64,000 nt of DNA from NCBI RefSeq assembly GCF_003061025.1, contig NZ_QAIL01000141.1:15059-79058 (forward strand). The letters are read 5' to 3'. The position numbers and the translations under genes are program-made. Source of the stretch: Pedobacter sp. HMWF019. GTDB taxonomy: Bacteria > Bacteroidota > Bacteroidia > Sphingobacteriales > Sphingobacteriaceae. Positions 18,252 through 27,061 of this stretch are shown here, piece by piece. Numbering within the stretch: position 1 is the stretch's first letter; each line of letters opens with the position of its first letter. The notes beneath the pieces were generated by a model, which was not told the origin of the DNA, ran no database searches, and was given only the letters and a program-made list of their open reading frames with translations.

Positions 18252-19127
18252 ATGAAATATTTATTAGCAGTTCTGATGCTCGCCCTTTTTGGTGAGAAAA
18301 GTTTTCCTCAGGTCAGCTCATACAACCATTATTATAATCATCCTTTTATGTATAATCCTGCATTTGCAGGTATTGAAGATATGGGCCAGCTTACTGCTGT
18401 TTCGCGTATGCAATGGGCAGGTTCGGAACGTGTTGTTTCCTCTGCCTTTATCACGGCGGAATTACCACTCAAAAAGAATATAGCCATTGGCGGTCGGTTT
18501 TATAGCGATAAGCAGGGATTGATTAACCATAGTGGCGGTCTTTTTACACTTGCTTATCATTTGCCCTTAAGCAGTAACTCAAAACTGAGTTTTGGCATTT
18601 CTGCCGGTGCATCAAAGCGGAGCGTCAGCACCGGGAACCTGAATGTGTCCAGTCCGGATGATCCCATAGTTGGGAACCCCGAAAATAATAGGGGAGGTCT
18701 TGATGGTGACTTTGGAGTGAATTATAATTATAAGGGGCTGAACCTAGGTGTTGCAATGCCCTCTCTTTTTGGATCGGACAAGGATGACATCCGTTTTGGA
18801 CAGCAGAAAGGACAGTTGGTTTTACTGTCCGCTGCCTATAAGATCAATACTGATTTTGCATCAATTGTGCCGCAGGTTATTTATAGGAGTAAAAGCGAAT
18901 TCCAGGGGAAAACGGAAACCATGCTCACCTTGTATTTTAAGCAGAATTTTTGGGGTGGTAGCTTATATCGATTTGGGTATGGGCCGGCATTTTACGGTGG
19001 CTTTAAGATCAATCCGCATTTTAGTCTGGGTTATGCTTACGAAACTGGCCCGGGTGGCCGATCGGTGTCCATCAGCGGCACGCATGAAATTTCTCTGAGT
19101 TATCAATTTGCCAAAAAAGACACTTAA
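18252..19127 (+). CDS. PorP/SprF family outer-membrane protein
   Basis: A 291-residue outer-membrane barrel protein with signal peptide. YYNHPFMYNPAFAG and VSRMQWAG are hallmarks of the PorP/SprF family of T9SS. Members are typically paired with type-B sorted cargo and help export or hold it at the surface. Here it follows such a cargo by 2 bp, so it is probably a dedicated partner and not the core PorP, which would sit with porK-N genes. Confidence 0.9.
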   Translation: MKYLLAVLMLALFGEKSFPQVSSYNHYYNHPFMYNPAFAGIEDMGQLTAVSRMQWAGSERVVSSAFITAELPLKKNIAIGGRFYSDKQGLINHSGGLFTLAYHLPLSSNSKLSFGISAGASKRSVSTGNLNVSSPDDPIVGNPENNRGGLDGDFGVNYNYKGLNLGVAMPSLFGSDKDDIRFGQQKGQLVLLSAAYKINTDFASIVPQVIYRSKSEFQGKTETMLTLYFKQNFWGGSLYRFGYGPAFYGGFKINPHFSLGYAYETGPGGRSVSISGTHEISLSYQFAKKDT

Positions 19128-19135
19128 AATGTCTG

Positions 19136-19203
19136 TTGTTACAAAAAGACGCTTTTTTGTTACAGTGCAATAGCTGTAAGTGCGTTTTTAACAATAACAT
19201 TGT
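19136..19203 (+). promoter_or_regulatory. Candidate HTCS operator and promoter of the susCD operon
   Basis: TTGTTAC at 19136-19142 and 19157-19163, then CAATAACATTGT at 19192-19203. All spacings are identical to those before GH2 (21 bp between repeats, 29 bp from the last repeat base to the third block). The inner TAACATTG would be the -7 box; the -33 position holds CTG rather than TTG, which suits a promoter that needs an activator. Distance to the susC ATG is 93 bp, against 98 bp for GH2. Confidence 0.65.
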
Positions 19204-19255
19204 TGCTGCCAAACAAACAATACAAACTAACCAATATATAAACCAAATATTTCAA

Positions 19256-22200
19256 ATGATGATTTTTAATTTACGGGCTAATCTTAGGGTCAGGTGTAAG
19301 CCGTACAGGCAATTTTCTGCCATCAAAATGTTGGGTCTGCTGTTGCTTTTCATGCTTTTTGTTCCAGACGGAGCGGTATCTGCAAAACTGCAGATGAAAA
19401 CTACAGTCAGATTGTCCATTGATATAATCAGAGGAAAGATTACTGATGGAAAAGGAGCAGGCTTGCCAGGGGTAAGTGTTAAACTCAAAGGGACAAAAAC
19501 AGGTGCCGTGACGGATGCGGAGGGAAACTATTCGCTGAAGGTAGAAAAAGCAGAGGGTACCTTGGTCTTCTCTTTTATAGGCTATGAAACCCAGGAGGTT
19601 GAACTTAATGGAAAAAGCACGATTGATGTTGTACTGAAAGAGGCTGAAAATACAATGGACGATGTTGTTGTGGTCGGCTTTGGAACACAAAAAAAGAGCA
19701 CTCTTGTGGGTGCGGTATCAACCGTAAAGGTATCAGATATAAAGATCGCCGCCGGTCGCTCGCTGACCAATACTTTGGCGGGTAAGGTTGCCGGGGTGAT
19801 CTCGGTACAAAGAAGCGGAGAGCCAGGTAAAGACGATGCGCAGTTTTGGATCCGCGGCATCAGCACTTTTGGTGCGGGCAGGGAGCCTTTGGTACTGGTA
19901 GATGGGGTAGAACGGCCAATGAACAATGTAGAGCCAGAGGATGTAGATAATTTTTCGGTACTAAAAGATGCTACGGCAACAGCAATTTATGGTATCCGTG
20001 GTGCAAACGGTGTCATCCTGATTACTACGCGCAGGGGTAAAATGGCAAAACCCGCAGTAAATTTTAAATATGAACAGGGAAGATTGCAGGCGACCTCGAA
20101 ACCAAAATTTGTGGATGCCCCGACTTATTTGACTTTACTCAATGAGGCCAATCTGGCCACAAATCCAAATTATGTTACGCCTTACACCCCTGATGTCATT
20201 GAGAAATATCGTTCAGGTGTTGATCCGCTCTTGTATCCGAACGTGGATTGGATGGGGTTGATGATGAAGGACTTTTCCAATAACCAACGGGCAACAATGA
20301 ATGTTAGCGGAGGGTCGGAAAAGGCAAAATATTATGTTTCCGGAAGTTATTATGATGAATCGGGTATTTGGAGTACGGATGCACTTAAAACATACAATTC
20401 GCAGAGCAAACTCCAGCGGATAAATTTCCGTTCGAATATTGATCTGCAGCTGCGTACCGATATGGAACTGAGCTTGGGAATGGGCGGTTATCTGATGCTC
20501 AATAATTATCCTGGCGATGGGAATTCTGGCGCGATCTGGTACAATATGATGCTGGCTACTCCGGCAAAATATGCACCTACGGCTCCAGATCCGGAAGATC
20601 CGAGAAAGGTGATCTACCTGAACAGCGGGGGATCGGGTAACTTTAATCCTTACCAGTATCTGGTGGATAGGGGTTATACCAACCAATGGGCAAATACGCT
20701 TCAGACCGATATTACCTTAAAATATGATGCGGATAAGCTGCTGAAAGGTTTAAAATCCTCTGTTAAGTTTGCTTATGATGCGTATTCCTACAACAACGTG
20801 CAGCGTTTAAGGAGCGGGGATAGCTGGACAATCGTTCCTCCCGGAAGAGATCCGGTTACCGGACAACTGGTTTTACAGAAAAGTTATACGGGTTCAAAGG
20901 ATCTGTCGTATACCAAATCAGCAGGTGGAAACAGGCGTATTTATTTTGTGGGCCAACTGGATTACAACCGTCAGTTTGGAGACCATACGGTTTCGGGTAT
21001 GATGGCTTACAATCAGCAGGATTACCAGAATGGTGATGCTGCAAACGCAATGGCCGCTCTTCCATTCCGCTTTATGGGATTGGTGAGCAGGGCAACTTAT
21101 GCATATAAATCCAGGTATTTCTTTGAAGCAAATGCGGGTTATAACGGTTCGGAAAACTTTGCCGCTGGCCATAGGTTTGGCCTGTTTCCTTCAGCAGGTC
21201 TGGGCTGGATTGCATCAGAAGAATCCTTCTTTAAGAATCTTATCAGTCAGGATTATGTGAGTTTTTTAAAGTTAAGAGCGTCAATAGGGATGAAAGGTAA
21301 TGACAACCTGGGGGCCCGCCGTTTTGCTTACTTAACGACAGTTGGTGGCGGATATGGTGCTTATCTTCTTGGGCAGGATGTCAATGTAAACTGGGGAAGT
21401 GTTGGAGAGAATGAATGGGGCGCTGATCTGACCTGGGAAAAGGAAAGAGAAGTTAACCTTGGTTTCGAACTGCGTTTTTTAAAGGGATTTTATCTGCAGG
21501 CTGATTTCTTTAACCGTCACCGTAAAGGGATCTTTCTGCAAAGGAATTCTATCCCACAAACAGCTGGTTTAAACCAGAAGCCATGGGGCAATATCGGAGA
21601 GTTTAAAAACCATGGTATTGATGCAACACTGGAGTATTCTAAAAATATTGGGGAGGTCAATGTTGCGGTTCGTGGTAATTATACTTTTGCAAGGAACAAC
21701 CTGCTCGACAATGATGAACCTGATTATGTGTATACCTATCAAAATGCAAAAGGTAAACGTTTAGGACAGCCATTTGGTTTGATCGCAGAAGGACTTTTCA
21801 CTTCTCAGGAAGAAATCAACAGTTCACCAAGACAGACATTTGGTGCGGTCCGTGTAGGGGATATCAAATATAAGGATGTTAACGGCGATGGGGTGATTGA
21901 TACTTATGATGATGTGGCGATCGGTAACTCGGACGTCCCGGAGGTGGTATACGGCTTTGGAACTTCTGTTTCTTATAAGGGGTTTGACGTTTCTGTATTC
22001 TTCCAGGGCGCGGCAAATATGGATTTTATGCTTGGGGGCGATGGATTCTTTCCTTTTACCAGGGGAGAGACGCAGGGGGGTGTAACCTATTATGCAACAG
22101 ATAGATGGATGCCGGAAAATCCAAGTCAGAATGTTCTTTTTCCGCGCTTAAGTTCTGGGTCTAACCCGAACAACTACCGCAATTCTACCTGGTGGCAAAG

Positions 22201-22423
22201 AAAGGCAGATTACCTGAGATTGAAAACTGCTGAAATAGGTTACAGTTTGCCAAAAAGATGGACGCAAAAGGCAAAAATATCTGTTTTGAGGGTGTATGCC
22301 TCGGGAATGAACCTCTATACCTTTAGCAGTTTTAAATTCTGGGATCCGGAATTGGGGAACGGAAACGGTGCGTCTTATCCCTTACAGAAAACATTTATTC
22401 TTGGCGTAAACATTAATTTTTAA
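19256..22423 (+). CDS. SusC/RagA-type TonB-dependent glycan importer
   Basis: An outer-membrane barrel of about 1055 residues that imports oligosaccharides with its SusD lid, using TonB energy. Order: long n-region plus signal peptide (ending near AVSAKL), carboxypeptidase-regulatory-like domain (IRGKITDGKGAGLPGVSV), TonB-box-like DDVVVVGFGTQKK, plug (LAGKVAGVISVQRSGEPG) and the barrel ending GVNINF. I start at ATG 19256, with ATG 19259 next to it; an upstream TTG frame extension covers the operator and is rejected. susD follows after 4 bp. Confidence 0.95.
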   Translation: MMIFNLRANLRVRCKPYRQFSAIKMLGLLLLFMLFVPDGAVSAKLQMKTTVRLSIDIIRGKITDGKGAGLPGVSVKLKGTKTGAVTDAEGNYSLKVEKAEGTLVFSFIGYETQEVELNGKSTIDVVLKEAENTMDDVVVVGFGTQKKSTLVGAVSTVKVSDIKIAAGRSLTNTLAGKVAGVISVQRSGEPGKDDAQFWIRGISTFGAGREPLVLVDGVERPMNNVEPEDVDNFSVLKDATATAIYGIRGANGVILITTRRGKMAKPAVNFKYEQGRLQATSKPKFVDAPTYLTLLNEANLATNPNYVTPYTPDVIEKYRSGVDPLLYPNVDWMGLMMKDFSNNQRATMNVSGGSEKAKYYVSGSYYDESGIWSTDALKTYNSQSKLQRINFRSNIDLQLRTDMELSLGMGGYLMLNNYPGDGNSGAIWYNMMLATPAKYAPTAPDPEDPRKVIYLNSGGSGNFNPYQYLVDRGYTNQWANTLQTDITLKYDADKLLKGLKSSVKFAYDAYSYNNVQRLRSGDSWTIVPPGRDPVTGQLVLQKSYTGSKDLSYTKSAGGNRRIYFVGQLDYNRQFGDHTVSGMMAYNQQDYQNGDAANAMAALPFRFMGLVSRATYAYKSRYFFEANAGYNGSENFAAGHRFGLFPSAGLGWIASEESFFKNLISQDYVSFLKLRASIGMKGNDNLGARRFAYLTTVGGGYGAYLLGQDVNVNWGSVGENEWGADLTWEKEREVNLGFELRFLKGFYLQADFFNRHRKGIFLQRNSIPQTAGLNQKPWGNIGEFKNHGIDATLEYSKNIGEVNVAVRGNYTFARNNLLDNDEPDYVYTYQNAKGKRLGQPFGLIAEGLFTSQEEINSSPRQTFGAVRVGDIKYKDVNGDGVIDTYDDVAIGNSDVPEVVYGFGTSVSYKGFDVSVFFQGAANMDFMLGGDGFFPFTRGETQGGVTYYATDRWMPENPSQNVLFPRLSSGSNPNNYRNSTWWQRKADYLRLKTAEIGYSLPKRWTQKAKISVLRVYASGMNLYTFSSFKFWDPELGNGNGASYPLQKTFILGVNINF

Positions 22424-22427
22424 GATA

Positions 22428-24251
22428 ATGAAAATGGCTTTAGCAAAAATCAGATATGCAATGCTTATTGTTTTAAGCATGCTGGCATTATCCTCGTGTA
22501 AGAAGTTTCTGGACAAACAGCCGGACGATATGCTTACCATAGACGAGGTTTTTAAATCGAGGACGCAGACTCAGGCATACCTGAGCAGTGTATATTCTTT
22601 TATCCCCGATATCCTTTCCATGCAGAATAATTATAACACTCTTGGTATTACCGATGAGGGCGATTTTATCTGGGCGGCTTCATGGGCGGGCCAGATGAAC
22701 AATGGAAACTGGAATCCATCAAGTGGTTATTATGATAAATGGGGCGATTTTTATAAAGGAATCCGTTCTGCATCGATTTTTATCAACCGGGTTGATAAGT
22801 GTGATGACCCTACGTTATCTCTTGAAATGAGAAAGAGCTGGAAGCAGGAGGCCAGGGCTTTGCGTGCAATTTATTATTTCTTCCTGGTACGCCAGTATGG
22901 ACCAGTGGTTATGCTTCCACTGGAAACAACTGATGTGAATGCGAGCAACGAGGAACTGCAGATGCCACGTAAACCTTTTGACGAATGTATGAACTTCATC
23001 ATCAGCGAATTTGATGCGGTGCTGAATAGTCCAGACCTGCCGGAGCGTTTTGTCAGTGCAAATGATAAAGGCAGGATAGACAAGTTAACAATTATGGGAT
23101 TTAAGTCTCGTGCACTTTTATTGTCTGCTAGTCCTTTGTTTAATGGAAACCCGGATTATGCCGGTTTTAAGAACCTTGATGGAACAGCTTTGATGAACAG
23201 TACTTATGATGCTTCAAAATGGCAGAAAGCAGCTGATGCTGCAAAGGCCCTGATTGATAAAATGCCTGCCGGGCTGTACAAAAAGATCCCGGATGGCCAA
23301 TCTGTCTTTGATCCTTTCGTCTCTTACCGGGATTTGTTCCTGGACCGCTGGAACAACGAGGTGATCTATGCCCGCCCACAGATGGCATCATCGGGTGCAG
23401 ATGTTGGCTGGGAACGTCACTGTGCGCCGCGTTTTGTGAACGGGTGGAATGGAGTGGGTATCTCTCAGCAGATGATCGATGCCTACTTTATGGTGAATGG
23501 CAAGAAAATCAATGAAGAAGGATCTCAGTATTCTGAAGTGGGCTTTAGTGCTGTGGCGGGAAAATATACAAAGACCAGTACCTTCAATATGTACGTTAAC
23601 CGGGAACCCCGCTTTTATGTGTCCATTATGTACAATGGAGCAGACTGGATTTATAAACAGGACGGTAAACCGGCCCAGACCGTTGAACTTTTCTTTACTG
23701 GAAACAGCGGAAAGCAAGGTTCTCATGACCATTCGGCAACAGGTTATTTAACCAGTAAGAATATCAGTCCGAATTCTAACCTGGTGGAATGGACGGGTGC
23801 ATTGCGGTCTTTGGTACTTATCCGTTTGGGTGAGATCTATTTGAACTATGCAGAGGCTTTGAATGAGATTTCTGATAATCAGGCCAGCCGTGAACAGGCA
23901 GCAGTCTATATTGACAAGATTCGCGAGAGGGCAGGGATTCCGGCACTTACCGCGGATAAAAAGGCTTCACAGAATGCGTTCAGAGAGGCTGTCCGGGATG
24001 AAAGGCGTGTTGAGCTCGCATTTGAAGGTTTTAGGGCATGGGATACCAGAAGATGGAAAATTGCAGAGCAAACCGATGGGGCTCCTCTAATGGGGATGAA
24101 TGTTGATGGAGGCAAAAGCCTGACCGATTTAGAGTTTTATAAAAGGACGGTGATCGAAAAGCGTGTTTTCCTGAAATCATACTATTTATGGCCGATCCCG
24201 CAGTTCGATATCGTGCGTAATAAAAAATGTGTTCAAAACCCTGGATGGTAA
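22428..24251 (+). CDS. SusD/RagB-type glycan-binding lipoprotein
   Basis: A 607-residue surface lipoprotein that captures glycan and closes the SusC pore. The lipobox is LALSSCKK. The N-terminal KKFLDKQPDDML and C-terminal blocks (IRLGEIYLNYAEALNE, RRVELAFEGFRAWDTRRW, YLWPIPQFDI) are classic for the family. It is immediately behind susC and 14 bp before the next lipoprotein gene. Confidence 0.96.
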   Translation: MKMALAKIRYAMLIVLSMLALSSCKKFLDKQPDDMLTIDEVFKSRTQTQAYLSSVYSFIPDILSMQNNYNTLGITDEGDFIWAASWAGQMNNGNWNPSSGYYDKWGDFYKGIRSASIFINRVDKCDDPTLSLEMRKSWKQEARALRAIYYFFLVRQYGPVVMLPLETTDVNASNEELQMPRKPFDECMNFIISEFDAVLNSPDLPERFVSANDKGRIDKLTIMGFKSRALLLSASPLFNGNPDYAGFKNLDGTALMNSTYDASKWQKAADAAKALIDKMPAGLYKKIPDGQSVFDPFVSYRDLFLDRWNNEVIYARPQMASSGADVGWERHCAPRFVNGWNGVGISQQMIDAYFMVNGKKINEEGSQYSEVGFSAVAGKYTKTSTFNMYVNREPRFYVSIMYNGADWIYKQDGKPAQTVELFFTGNSGKQGSHDHSATGYLTSKNISPNSNLVEWTGALRSLVLIRLGEIYLNYAEALNEISDNQASREQAAVYIDKIRERAGIPALTADKKASQNAFREAVRDERRVELAFEGFRAWDTRRWKIAEQTDGAPLMGMNVDGGKSLTDLEFYKRTVIEKRVFLKSYYLWPIPQFDIVRNKKCVQNPGW

Positions 24252-24265
24252 CTAATCCTTAGATC

Positions 24266-25330
24266 ATGACGAAAAATTATTTTAACGGCGCAAAACTTGT
24301 GCTGACAATGCTTAGTATAGTATTTTTAAATGCCTGCAAGGTGGATACGCTGGAGCAACTCGGGACACTTGGACAAAAGGTCTCACTTGTACAGGTGACC
24401 AGTGGACAACTGCTGCTCAAAACTGATAATATTGTAGTGGATAAACCGAATTTTCTGGTGAGAAGGGCATTTGGTCTTGCCCTTTCCGGATTGGAAGAAA
24501 ATTCCGGCTTTAGTGCCGATGTACAACTTGATTTTAACGACGTGCCATTAGGTTATGATAAGCTGAACTCAGCGGAGTGCTTTTTATCTGCTTCGGCCAG
24601 TTCTAAAGATCCGGTCACTACAGTGAATGTTCCGGCTGGGATGCCACAGGGTGCTTTTTACATCAACATCACCAAAGCGGCGATCGATGCACATGGAGGG
24701 CGGCCTGTAGCGGTAAAGGTCGTGTTGTTAAAAACAAGTAAATATACCATTAATACGACTGCCCAATCCGCTTATGTACTGATGAATACCTCGGAATTCG
24801 GTACCATTAAAACCAACATTACCGATACGTATTTCAAAAATGCCATTTTTGCCCGTCAACCGGGAACAACCGATAGGTTTGTAAACCTGGCGGACTGGAC
24901 AGCCAATGATGCGTTGAAAAAGTCCCGTCCGACGGGTGCTGGTTATGATCAGAACGTGGGTTACCTGGGTATTGAGCGGTGGAGCAGTGGCGATAGTCCG
25001 ATCATCAACGGTAAAATCTATCAGACTTTTACCCTCCCTGCGGGGAATTACACGATCGATGTAGATATGAAAAAGGTTGCTGCTGATAGAGACTCTTATT
25101 TCATTGTGAATGAGGGTACAGCCATCCCCGATGCAAATGGGATTTCGGGTGCACTGGTACAAAAAGGGATCACCAATGATTACAACAATAAAATCCTGAC
25201 GGTCGACTTTAAGCTGACGGCATCAAAGCAGGTATCGATTGGGTTTTTGATCAATATTGATCAGGGAACGCAGAAAATCATACAGGCGAGCGGTATCAAA
25301 ATGTATAAGATAGAGAACTTGTTTGAATAG
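24266..25330 (+). CDS. DUF1735/DUF5013 surface lipoprotein of the PUL
   Basis: A 354-residue lipoprotein (lipobox FLNACKV). The N-terminal half has the DUF1735 look common after susD (VQLDFNDVPLGYDKL, NITKAAIDAHGG), and the C-terminal half resembles DUF5013, a carbohydrate-binding-like beta sandwich (YQTFTLPAGNYTIDV). It is the third gene of the susCD operon and is likely an accessory glycan-binding protein at the cell surface. Confidence 0.82.
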   Translation: MTKNYFNGAKLVLTMLSIVFLNACKVDTLEQLGTLGQKVSLVQVTSGQLLLKTDNIVVDKPNFLVRRAFGLALSGLEENSGFSADVQLDFNDVPLGYDKLNSAECFLSASASSKDPVTTVNVPAGMPQGAFYINITKAAIDAHGGRPVAVKVVLLKTSKYTINTTAQSAYVLMNTSEFGTIKTNITDTYFKNAIFARQPGTTDRFVNLADWTANDALKKSRPTGAGYDQNVGYLGIERWSSGDSPIINGKIYQTFTLPAGNYTIDVDMKKVAADRDSYFIVNEGTAIPDANGISGALVQKGITNDYNNKILTVDFKLTASKQVSIGFLINIDQGTQKIIQASGIKMYKIENLFE

Positions 25331-25344
25331 GAATTAAGTTTTTG

Positions 25345-25378
25345 GCCCTGTTCCTGGAATGAGGAGCAGGGCTTTTTT
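25345..25378 (+). terminator. Terminator of the susCD operon
   Basis: GCCCTGTTCCT pairs with AGGAGCAGGGC (one G-T pair) around a 6-nt loop, followed by TTTTTT. Confidence 0.85.
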
Positions 25379-25387
25379 GAAAGTAAT

Positions 25388-25834
25388 ATGGAGTACACTG
25401 TACAGATATGGAGGCAGTGTCGTTCAGACCCCGAACCGAAGCTTACTGTAGAATGGGCCTCTGAAAAGGAGATATCGAATACAGCAGTTCTATACCTATC
25501 TTTCTTGCTGCTGAGCCCATTTGCCACAGCTGCGGTGCTTTATTCAGTAGTTAAAATGGTACATATAACCACCCCATTTTCTTTAAATGCATGTATTGTT
25601 TATTGGTCTGATCATCATACTTTATATGGCTGCGGGAGGACTGTGGGCCATTTTGGTGACCGATGTGGTCCAGTTGTCAATGGCGGTTGTTGGTTTAGGC
25701 ATTACGATTCTGGTATCATGGCAAAGGAGTTTTCGGGCATTGTAATAGCCGTTGGGGTTTTGATATTCCTGCTGTCGATCATAATCTTCTGGAGTATCCA
25801 CAATCGGGAGAAAAGATCTTTAGGTACGTTGTAA
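25388..25834 (+). pseudogene. Remains of a sodium/solute symporter
   Basis: A 52-codon frame at 25587-25745 reads LYMAAGGLWAILVTDVVQ, a segment characteristic of the SSS (SGLT-type) symporter family near its middle membrane helices, then stops. A different frame (148 codons across 25388-25834) ends with a hydrophobic helix and IHNREKRSLG, possibly the old C-terminus. The rest of a roughly 500-residue symporter is missing. Placed right after the PUL terminator, it may once have imported a released sugar. Assignment of the parts outside 25587-25745 is weak. Confidence 0.6.
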
Positions 25835-25990
25835 TCTTGACCTCTCCTGTTGGTATTCTCATGGCGGGTGCACTTGATTTTAAGGCTGGCCGGTAGAAAT
25901 ATATAAATGGTTTGTTGGAGTTTGTTATTTTTGCACAAATGGATACATCAATCTATTTGTCAACAGAAATATTAAAACATACTTAGGAGC

Positions 25991-26404
25991 ATGTCAAAAG
26001 CACAATATTGGTTAGTTAAATCAGAACCTTTCAAATACAGCTGGGAAAAATTTAATCAGGATGGTCTTACCTTTTGGGACGGTGTACGCAATTATCAGGC
26101 ACGTAATAACCTCAAAGAAATGAAGGAAGGCGATCTTGTCCTTTTTTATCATAGTAATGAAGGTAAGCATGTGGTAGGTGTAGCTAAAGTAGTTAAAGAA
26201 TTCTATCAGGATCCGACTACCGATGATGCCAATTGGGTAGTAGTGGATCTGGCACCCGTAGAAACTTTAAAGCATCCGGTTACACTGGAGCAGATCAAGG
26301 CGGAAGAAAGCTTGAAAGATATATCTCTGGTTAAACAGGGACGGCTGTCTGTGATGAAATTGAAGGCTGAAGAATTTGACAAAATTCTGGAAATGGGAAG
26401 TTAG
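25991..26404 (+). CDS. EVE domain protein
   Basis: A 137-residue cytoplasmic protein that is all EVE domain, a PUA-like fold related to YTH that recognises modified bases. YWLVKSEPFKYSW at the start, then FWDGVRNYQARNNL and GDLVLFYHSN, are typical and include the aromatic cage region. A TATTTTTG box at 25926-25933 may be its -7 element. Target base unknown. Confidence 0.9.
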   Translation: MSKAQYWLVKSEPFKYSWEKFNQDGLTFWDGVRNYQARNNLKEMKEGDLVLFYHSNEGKHVVGVAKVVKEFYQDPTTDDANWVVVDLAPVETLKHPVTLEQIKAEESLKDISLVKQGRLSVMKLKAEEFDKILEMGS

Positions 26405-26484
26405 AAATTACTTTTTTTTGACAATTTTAAAACTTTATTTGATTTACCGCGGTTATTTCCTAAATTGGAATAAAATAACTGCTT

Positions 26485-27057
26485 ATGAAAAGACATGTCT
26501 GTACCCTTCTCACTTGCCTTTTAATTGTAAGTAAATTAAAGAGCTCTGCGCAGGTTAAGCCCTGCATGGCATTGATCAATACCGGGAAAGAAGTATTTAA
26601 AGGTGTTTTATATCAGGTTACTCCAGATAGTATCGGCGTTAAGGGAGATACTTCACTTGTTTTTTTTAAACCAGGAGAGATCAAGAATATAAAACTCAAA
26701 GAGATCAAAGCCTTTGAGTATAAGAAGTACCTGAACTACGAACCCAAAAGTTACGATAAATTTTCAACCAAAATGGTTCCCGTACGTAAATGGGGCGAAA
26801 AAGATCCAACCATAGAAGAAGAACTCAGCGGCAGGATCATCACCAGCTTTTACAATACTGCACTTAACAGTTTAACCTCGTCCTGGGGCTTTATGAATAA
26901 AAGTCTGGCTAATATTAAGGTAAATTACGACGAACGTATTTATAAAGAAGAACTTAAAGATCTTACTTATCGTTCGCTGGCTTATCAGCTGGATCCGGAG
27001 CACAATACTACTGCACCAGAGGAACTGAGGGCTGCTTTAAGTATTAAAGACAACTAG
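26485..27057 (+). CDS. Exported protein of unknown function
   Basis: This 190-residue protein is not recognised. It has a signal peptide (ending near KSSAQ), a beta-rich N-terminal half (GVLYQVTPDSIGVKG) and a helical second half. No lipobox, membrane helix or catalytic motif is evident. It is probably transcribed alone and converges with the antiporter gene 4 bp away. Confidence 0.7.
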   Translation: MKRHVCTLLTCLLIVSKLKSSAQVKPCMALINTGKEVFKGVLYQVTPDSIGVKGDTSLVFFKPGEIKNIKLKEIKAFEYKKYLNYEPKSYDKFSTKMVPVRKWGEKDPTIEEELSGRIITSFYNTALNSLTSSWGFMNKSLANIKVNYDERIYKEELKDLTYRSLAYQLDPEHNTTAPEELRAALSIKDN

Positions 27058-27061
27058 ACGG

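Noticed and set aside
19136-19255. TTG-initiated extension of SusC
   Set aside because: It covers the shared operator and promoter blocks, and two ATGs at 19256/19259 precede a normal export signal.
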